Assembly (NCBI RefSeq): GCF_024198215.1
Contig: NZ_JAKCFA010000021.1
Location: 1 to 64,000, forward strand
Length of the DNA stretch: 64,000 bases
Reading direction: 5' to 3'
From: Myxococcus qinghaiensis
Lineage (GTDB): Bacteria > Myxococcota > Myxococcia > Myxococcales > Myxococcaceae
A model generated the notes under the pieces. The model did no database searches, was not told where the DNA came from, and saw only the letters and a list, made by a program, of their open reading frames with translations. A program made the translations under genes and the position numbers. Positions 59,398-64,000 of this stretch are shown here, piece after piece; position 1 is the stretch's first letter; every line of letters begins with the position of its first letter.

Positions 59398-59802
59398 ATG
59401 CCCGTGACACTGCTCAACCCCGACGGACTCATGAAGACCGACGTGTACCGACAGGTGGCGATTGCCACCGGCACGCGGCAGGTGCACATCGCGGGGCAGG
59501 TTGCGTATGACGCCGAGGGGCAGCTCGTCGCGCCGGGTGACCTGGCGGGACAGGTGGCCCAGGCCTATCGCAACGTCGCCATCGCGCTCGCCGCCGCCGG
59601 GGCGACGTTCAGCGATGTCGTTCGACTGACGTTTTACGTGGTCGACTGGAAGCGTGAGCTGATGCCCGACTTCCTCGCGGGCGTCGCGCGGGTCTCCGAG
59701 GAGTTGAAGATTGTGCCGGCGCCGGCCTCGCTGATTGGCGTCTCCGTGCTCTTCGAGCCGGGGGTCCTCGTGGAGATTGAAGCCACCGCCGTCGTGGGCT
59801 GA
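59398..59802 (+). CDS. RidA/YjgF-family protein
   Basis: 134 residues of the RidA fold. It carries HIAGQVAYDAEGQLVAPGDLAGQVAQAYRNVAIALAAAGATFSDVVRLTFYVVDW and the C-terminal LIGVSVLFEPGVLVEIEATAVV. RidA removes reactive enamines formed by PLP enzymes; the arginine that binds the carboxylate is at R-N-V or R in VVRLTFYV, but sub-family is not clear. It is divergent from a LysR gene. GGAG lies eight bases before ATG 59398. Confidence 0.92.
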   Translation: MPVTLLNPDGLMKTDVYRQVAIATGTRQVHIAGQVAYDAEGQLVAPGDLAGQVAQAYRNVAIALAAAGATFSDVVRLTFYVVDWKRELMPDFLAGVARVSEELKIVPAPASLIGVSVLFEPGVLVEIEATAVVG

Positions 59803-59827
59803 CCCAAGCGGCTCCAAGCGCACGAGT

Positions 59828-59858
59828 GCCCCACCACCGCTGCATCCGAGGGTGGGGC
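59828..59858. terminator. Hairpin between convergent RidA and reductase genes
   Basis: GCCCCACC (59828-59835) pairs with GGTGGGGC (59851-59858) around a 15-base loop. Weak tail signals. Confidence 0.45.
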
Positions 59859-59874
59859 GCAGCGCTGGTCGACC

Positions 59875-60864
59875 TCAGAGGCCCGTGCGCTTCTCCATCG
59901 CTTCGGTGTAGCGCTCGCCCTGCACGGTGATGCGCGCGGCCTCGTCGTCGAGGGTCCGCAGCTCGTCTGGCAGGAGCTGGAGCTCCGCCGCCCCCAGGTT
60001 CTCTTCCAGCCGGTGCAGCTTGGTCGTCCCGGGGATGGGCACCACCCAGGGCTTGCGTGCGAGCAGCCAGGCGAGGGCCACCTGGGCGGGCGTGGCGTTC
60101 TTCTGCTTCGCCACCTGCCCGATGAAGTCCACGAACCGCTGGTTGGCTTTGCGGGCCTCCTGGGTGAAGCGCGGCACGGTGTTGCGGAAGTCGCCCTTGG
60201 CGAAGGGGGTCTTCTCGTCAATCGTGCCGGTGAGGAACCCCCGGCCCAGCGGGCTGAAGGGGACGAAGCCGATGCCCAGCTCCTCCAGCGTCGGGATGAC
60301 CTCCTCCTCGGGCTTGCGGAACCAGAGCGAGTACTCACTCTGCAGCGCGGTGACGGGCTGCACCGCGTGCGCGCGGCGGAGGGTCTTCATGCCCGCCTCC
60401 GACATGCCGAAGTGGCCCACCTTGCCCTGCTGGATGAGCTCCTTCACCGCGCCCGCGACCTCTTCGATGGGGACGTTCGGGTCCACGCGGTGCTGGTAGA
60501 AGAGGTCGATGCGGTCGGTCTTCAAGCGCTTGAGCGAGGCTTCAGCGACACGCCGGATGTTCTCCGGCCGGCTGTCGTTGCCCACCTGCCTGCCGTTCCC
60601 GTCGTAGCTGAAGCCGAACTTGGTGGCGATGACGACCTGGGCGCGGACGGGCGCGAGCGCCTCGCCCACCAGCTCCTCGTTGGTGAAGGGGCCGTAGGCC
60701 TCGGCGGTGTCGAAGAAGGTGACGCCGCGTTCGACGGCGGCGCGCAGCAGCGCGATGGCATCCTTGCGCGCCATCGCCGGCCCGTAGGCGAAGTTCAGGC
60801 CCATGCAGCCGAAGCCGATGGCGGAGACCTCGAGGTTGCTCTTCCCCAGTTTGCGCTTCTGCAT
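59875..60864 (-). CDS. Aldo/keto reductase
   Basis: 329 residues, full-length AKR TIM barrel. Present are VSAIGFGCMGLN, the catalytic Asp and Tyr in FFDTAEAYGPFTNEELVGEAL, the catalytic Lys in VVIATKFGFSYDG, the catalytic His in YQHRVDP, and the NADPH-binding SPLGRGFLTG and IPGTTKLHRLEENLGA. The sequence fits the YajO/AKR13-type group often induced by oxidants. Cytoplasmic. Transcribed alone and convergent with RidA. Confidence 0.93.
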   Translation of the reverse strand: MQKRKLGKSNLEVSAIGFGCMGLNFAYGPAMARKDAIALLRAAVERGVTFFDTAEAYGPFTNEELVGEALAPVRAQVVIATKFGFSYDGNGRQVGNDSRPENIRRVAEASLKRLKTDRIDLFYQHRVDPNVPIEEVAGAVKELIQQGKVGHFGMSEAGMKTLRRAHAVQPVTALQSEYSLWFRKPEEEVIPTLEELGIGFVPFSPLGRGFLTGTIDEKTPFAKGDFRNTVPRFTQEARKANQRFVDFIGQVAKQKNATPAQVALAWLLARKPWVVPIPGTTKLHRLEENLGAAELQLLPDELRTLDDEAARITVQGERYTEAMEKRTGL

Positions 60865-60957
60865 GGTTCGCTCTCTCTCTCCGGCCCTGAAGCCCAGGTT
60901 CACAAAGTGCGGAGTGTTTCCGTTCCCAGGCTATTCAACTGGCGCCCCGCTGGTCAC

Positions 60958-61530
60958 CTACATGCGTACGCCGGGCAGTTTGCTGGCCTGCTTCACCCAG
61001 GCGGTGAGCTGGGCTTCGTCGAGCGCGTCATCCTCGCGAATGTCGAAGTAGCGCGTCTGCGGAGTCTTTGACTCGCCGGGAGGAAGGGGGCGCAGCGAGC
61101 TGCCGTTGAGGAAGGCCACCTTGACGTACTTCGTGAAGCAATGGAGGACGAGGAACCAGCCCTGGCCCTCGACCTCGTACATGGGCGAGTTCCATTTGAC
61201 CGCCTTCTTCACGCCGGGGACGGCGCGAACGATGAGCGCGTCGAGGCGGGCTCCGAGGTCGCGTTTCCAGCCCGGCATGGCCGCGATGTAGGCCTGCACG
61301 GGAGCATCGCCGTAGCCCTTGGCGATTTGAGGATTGCCGCCAGACAAGAGGCGCGGCTGCGAGGACTTGGGCGCCGAGGCCTTGGCGGCCACCTTGCGCG
61401 GGCTGGCTGCCTTGCGCGGCTTGGCTGTCTTCGGGGTGCCTCGTTTGGCGACGGTCTTCTTCGCGACGGTCTTCTTCGCGGCGGTCTTCTTCGCGACCTT
61501 CGCCGTCTTCTTGGGGGTCTTGCCGGCCAT
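60958..61530 (-). CDS. DUF1801 protein with a histone-H1-like Lys/Ala N-terminal tail
   Basis: 190 residues. The first 65 are a basic low-complexity tail of AKK, KTA and PKS motifs (AKKTAAKKTVAKKTVAK) like histone H1 tails, which probably binds DNA. The rest is a DUF1801 (YdhG-like) domain: VQAYIAAMPGWKRDLGARLDALIVRAVPGVKKAVKWNSPMYEVEGQGWFLVLHCFTKYVKVAFLNGSSLRPLPPGESK. Many bacterial DUF1801 proteins lack such a tail. Start ATG 61530 with TGGAG upstream; the frame continues but this is the natural start of the basic tail. Confidence 0.88.
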   Translation of the reverse strand: MAGKTPKKTAKVAKKTAAKKTVAKKTVAKRGTPKTAKPRKAASPRKVAAKASAPKSSQPRLLSGGNPQIAKGYGDAPVQAYIAAMPGWKRDLGARLDALIVRAVPGVKKAVKWNSPMYEVEGQGWFLVLHCFTKYVKVAFLNGSSLRPLPPGESKTPQTRYFDIREDDALDEAQLTAWVKQASKLPGVRM

Positions 61531-61707
61531 TGTGCCACTCCAGGGGTGCGGTGACTGGACCTCGAAGAGGTACGCGGGAACGACGAAGCAGGTCAACCTT
61601 CACGTCGAGCCCCCGCGGCGCCTGCCTTCCGCAAGCAGGGGGCAGGGTGACTCCAGGGACAGCGCCGACCCGCGAGGAGGTCGCGGGCCGGTGTCTTCCT
61701 CGAAGGC

Positions 61708-63303
61708 TCAGCGAACCTCGAACTCGTAGAGGCGCGTCGCCGGGTCTCCGTTCTGGGTCGGGGTCGTCACGTTGAGCTTGATGTAGCGCGCCGACGTCGC
61801 GGTGATGGCATGGGTCGACGTGCTGTCGGTGTTGCCAGTCACCGTGACGGGCGTGCTCCACGTGGTTCCGTTGCTGGAGGTCTGGATGGTGAAGGCCCTG
61901 GTGTTCCAGCCCGTCGACTCACCGCCCGCGCCCGCATGCTTGAGGGTGAAGCTGCTGACGGTCTGCGCCGAGCCCAGGTCCACCTGCATCCACGACGGCG
62001 AGACGAGCGAGCAGAACTTGTCGGTGGTGCCGCCCGAGACGCTGCCGTTGACCGCCTTGGCTGCCGACTCGCTGCTGTTGCACGCCGTCGAACTGGTGGT
62101 GGGCTTGTTCAACGCCAGGTTGGTGAAGCCCGCGCCGACCGACACCGTCTGCGTCTTGGTATGGCTGGCGCCGGCGTTGTCGGTGACGGTCAGGGAGACG
62201 TTGTAGTTGCCGGCGCTCGCATAGGTGCGCGAGGGGTTGGTGGCGGTGGAGGTGGTGCCGTCGCCGAAGTTCCAGCTGCGCGAGGTGATGGTGCCGTCGG
62301 CGTCGGTGGAGGAATCGGTGAAGGTGGCGGTGAGGCTGCTGACGGTGACGCTGAAGTTCGCCACGGGCGGGGTGTTGCCGCTGACCGCGGTGTTGATGGC
62401 CGCCGCGTACTGCGCGCTGGTGCCCTGCGCGGAGCAGCGCTGGATGTCGTCGTACAGCCACATGAAGCCGCCACGGATGCCCGCGCTGGTCTTCCATCCG
62501 CTCATCCGGCTCTGCACGGAGGCGGGGCTGTCGCCCGAAGTGCAGCCAGTGCCATGTCGGGACCAGAGGCCCGGGTCCACCGTCATGCCCATCGCGGTGT
62601 TCCAGCTCGCCGGGTTGTTGCCGGCGCCGCCGTCGTAGACTTGGAGATAGATTTTATCGACCGAGCCGCCGAGGTTGTCCTTGAGGTTCCGCCAGAAGGT
62701 CTGCTGGGTGTACGGCGCGAAGGTGATTTTGTAGCCCAGGCCGATGAGCATCTGTCCGAAGGTGGTGGTGGGGGCCAGGTCGTAGGCGCTCTCGTCATCG
62801 AAGTTCACGGCATCCGCGCGGGTGGCGGTCTTCAGGGCCTGGAAGTTCCTGTACAGGATGCTGTTGGTGCCAGTGCCGCAGACGAGGGTGGTTCCACAGC
62901 CGGCGGCGGTGCCGTTGACCAGTCGGGCCATGCGCTCGAAGTCAGGGACGCTCCACGCGCCGATGGACACTTCGATGCGATTGACCGAGGTCGGCGCGGT
63001 CTTGAGCGTGGCGAGACGGGTCGGCCACGCGGCATCGCCGATATAGGCGCCGTTCCTGACCACGGGGATGTCGTTGTAGACGAGGTCGCCGTTGTCCTCG
63101 ATGTGGAAGCTCCAGAGGATGATGGTGGTGAAGCCCGACGCGCGCAGGTCGTCCATGACAGCAGTGCCGCCGGAATAGAACGGGCCGCCGCCGTACACCG
63201 CCGAAGCAGCAGTGGCGGTGGGCGCGGCGGTGACCAGGGCGAGCGCGGCGAGTGCTGGCAACAGGCGGAAGAGTGGTGGCGCGGACTGGCTGGGTTTCGA
63301 CAT
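61708..63303 (-). CDS. Secreted glycosidase-like protein: GH18-like barrel, PKD and F5/8C domains
   Basis: 531 residues. After a signal peptide (about 1-33) comes a TIM-barrel-like domain (about 35-330). Its motif DAVNFDDES (D164, N167, D169, E171) matches the GH18 chitinase pattern DxxDxDxE with Asn instead of the middle Asp; E171 would be the acid. Then a PKD domain (about 335-415; VANFSVTVSSLTATFTDSSTDADG, WNFGDGTTS) and a C-terminal F5/8 type C lectin-like domain (about 420-531; NLALNKPTTSSTACN, KFCSLVSPSWMQVDLGSA). Fits secreted polysaccharide binding or hydrolysis. GAGGAG lies before ATG 63303. Confidence 0.8.
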   Translation of the reverse strand: MSKPSQSAPPLFRLLPALAALALVTAAPTATAASAVYGGGPFYSGGTAVMDDLRASGFTTIILWSFHIEDNGDLVYNDIPVVRNGAYIGDAAWPTRLATLKTAPTSVNRIEVSIGAWSVPDFERMARLVNGTAAGCGTTLVCGTGTNSILYRNFQALKTATRADAVNFDDESAYDLAPTTTFGQMLIGLGYKITFAPYTQQTFWRNLKDNLGGSVDKIYLQVYDGGAGNNPASWNTAMGMTVDPGLWSRHGTGCTSGDSPASVQSRMSGWKTSAGIRGGFMWLYDDIQRCSAQGTSAQYAAAINTAVSGNTPPVANFSVTVSSLTATFTDSSTDADGTITSRSWNFGDGTTSTATNPSRTYASAGNYNVSLTVTDNAGASHTKTQTVSVGAGFTNLALNKPTTSSTACNSSESAAKAVNGSVSGGTTDKFCSLVSPSWMQVDLGSAQTVSSFTLKHAGAGGESTGWNTRAFTIQTSSNGTTWSTPVTVTGNTDSTSTHAITATSARYIKLNVTTPTQNGDPATRLYEFEVR

Positions 63304-63620
63304 GGATGGCTCCTCGGAATCGAACGGCGCGATGGACGGCGATGCGCGTTCACGGGTGAGGGCCATTGCGCTCGCTCACACCCGCACGCGCTCCGGGTCG
63401 CCAACGTCGGCGACAGGCCCACCTTGGGAGCGGCGAATTCGCTGTGTCAATCTTTGGATGGATTCAAGCCAGACAGGAACGTTGAAGTGCGGGTAGAGAA
63501 TGGGCAGTCTCTGAACGGTCAAGACACGACCCACTGGCCTGGCGCTGCTCGCTCCATGGGTAGGAGGAACACTCCTATTCACTCGCTGAACGTGTCAGCA
63601 TGGCACCACAAGGTGACTTG
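63304..63620. other. Intergenic region before the edge ATPase gene
   Basis: 317 bases holding the promoter of the glycosidase-like gene (minus) and of the ATPase gene (plus). A perfect hairpin TAGGAG-gaaca-CTCCTA (63561-63577) lies 44 bases before the ATPase start. Composition becomes less GC-rich from about 63430 on. No other feature was seen. Confidence 0.4.
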
Positions 63621-64000
63621 ATGATCCCGACCGTCTTCATTGAGCAGCTCACGTTCAGCGGTGGCGCGAGCGTCACGCTCGAACCCGACTCCATCGTCGT
63701 CATCGTCGGTCCCAACAACGCCGGAAAGAGTGCGACACTTCGCGATATCCTGCGACTTGCGCCCTCGCGGAGGCATGGCGGAGCGGCGAACCACGTCGTC
63801 ACTGACCTGATGGTGGGTCGCTCCGGGACGGTCGATGACTTCCTGGCGCTGATGGCTCCCTATCGTCTGCCGAACTCTCCGCTTTATAGCCTCAAGGCGC
63901 TTGAGGAATCGAGGCCACCCTTGTCGCCGCATGAGATGAAATTCCGGGGACTCAACGTCGAACAAATACACGAAAAAGATCTCCGAACGTTCTGGGAGCG
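63621..64000 (+). CDS. AAA-family (SMC/OLD-like) ATPase, N-terminal part cut by window edge
   Basis: 126 residues are present and the frame is open to the last base. The chain starts IPTVFIEQLTFSGGASVTLEPDSIVVIVGPNNAGKS, with a complete Walker A GPNNAGKS at 30-37 directly after the first strands, the layout of RecF/SMC/OLD-type ATPases. Start ATG 63621 has AAGGTG five bases upstream; an in-frame ATG at 63600 has none. Rarer codons (ATA, AAA, TAT) increase toward the edge, unlike its neighbours. Such ATPases often belong to anti-phage systems with a TOPRIM or nuclease partner, but nothing beyond the edge can be seen. Confidence 0.75.
   Translation, partial: MIPTVFIEQLTFSGGASVTLEPDSIVVIVGPNNAGKSATLRDILRLAPSRRHGGAANHVVTDLMVGRSGTVDDFLALMAPYRLPNSPLYSLKALEESRPPLSPHEMKFRGLNVEQIHEKDLRTFWE

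Overview
The window looks like chromosomal DNA of a predatory myxobacterium (Myxococcota, probably the Myxococcus/Corallococcus/Pyxidicoccus group). This is inferred from the very high GC, heavy GC3 codon use, Ser/Thr kinases beside FHA-sigma54 activators, PEGA/TPR proteins, lipoproteins with PDAG linkers, ADOP-type permeases and many secreted repeat proteins. No rRNA, tRNA, CRISPR array or prophage was seen. The left edge cuts a transposase tail and the right edge cuts an AAA ATPase.

Layout. 1-3.97 kb: transposase tail, 2OG-Fe(II) oxygenase, a LytS/LytTR-type two-component pair and a secreted protein; both the pair and the secreted gene are preceded by the same 21-bp-phased direct repeat. 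4.1-9.8 kb: a complete TolC-adaptor-RND efflux operon. 9.9-13.5 kb: a lipoprotein, then a TPM / short LemA-like / TPM gene set. 13.5-15.8 kb: a trigger-factor-like protein without a recognisable ribosome-binding domain, and an Ala/Gly/Lys-rich protein. 16.0-17.8 kb: TetR regulator plus FAD monooxygenase with tandem operators. 17.9-21.7 kb: HTH protein, then a translationally coupled operon of a small unknown protein, a KaiC-like ATPase and a hybrid histidine kinase. 21.7-25.4 kb: VOC protein; PadR regulator with an ADOP permease. 25.4-28.1 kb: membrane protein, AraC-type regulator and a FloR/CmlA-type phenicol exporter.

28.3-37.0 kb is one long minus-strand block: a 902-residue protein with a papain-like Cys-His-Asp pattern, a Ser/Thr kinase, an FHA-sigma54 activator, a PEGA Ser/Thr kinase, a TPR-PEGA protein and a Cys-rich lipoprotein. 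37-42.9 kb: GlcG-like protein, DUF808 membrane protein, a 190-residue secreted protein (paralogue at 50.0-50.6 kb), DUF3892 protein, LuxR regulator, lipoprotein. 42.9-49.9 kb: TrmB regulator overlapping an aspartic-protease/PDZ gene, an astacin-like metallopeptidase with six C-terminal repeats, and a second ADOP permease. 50.0-53.9 kb: the secreted paralogue, a PDAG-linker lipoprotein and an 11-residue-repeat protein. 54.0-57.0 kb: fatty-acid desaturase and TetR regulator around a four-copy operator array, and a GAF histidine kinase. 57.0-63.3 kb: Tat-type alpha/beta hydrolase with MerR regulator, LysR/RidA divergent pair, aldo/keto reductase, DUF1801 protein with a histone-like tail, and a secreted GH18-like/PKD/F5-8C protein. 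63.6-64.0 kb: start of an AAA ATPase.

Common theme: many small regulator-plus-target modules whose operators can be read directly (LytTR, TetR twice, PadR, TrmB, MerR), alongside signalling and secreted proteins. Most long open frames opposite real genes are codon-bias shadows and were left out. Functions are inferred from motifs read by eye; no database search was run.
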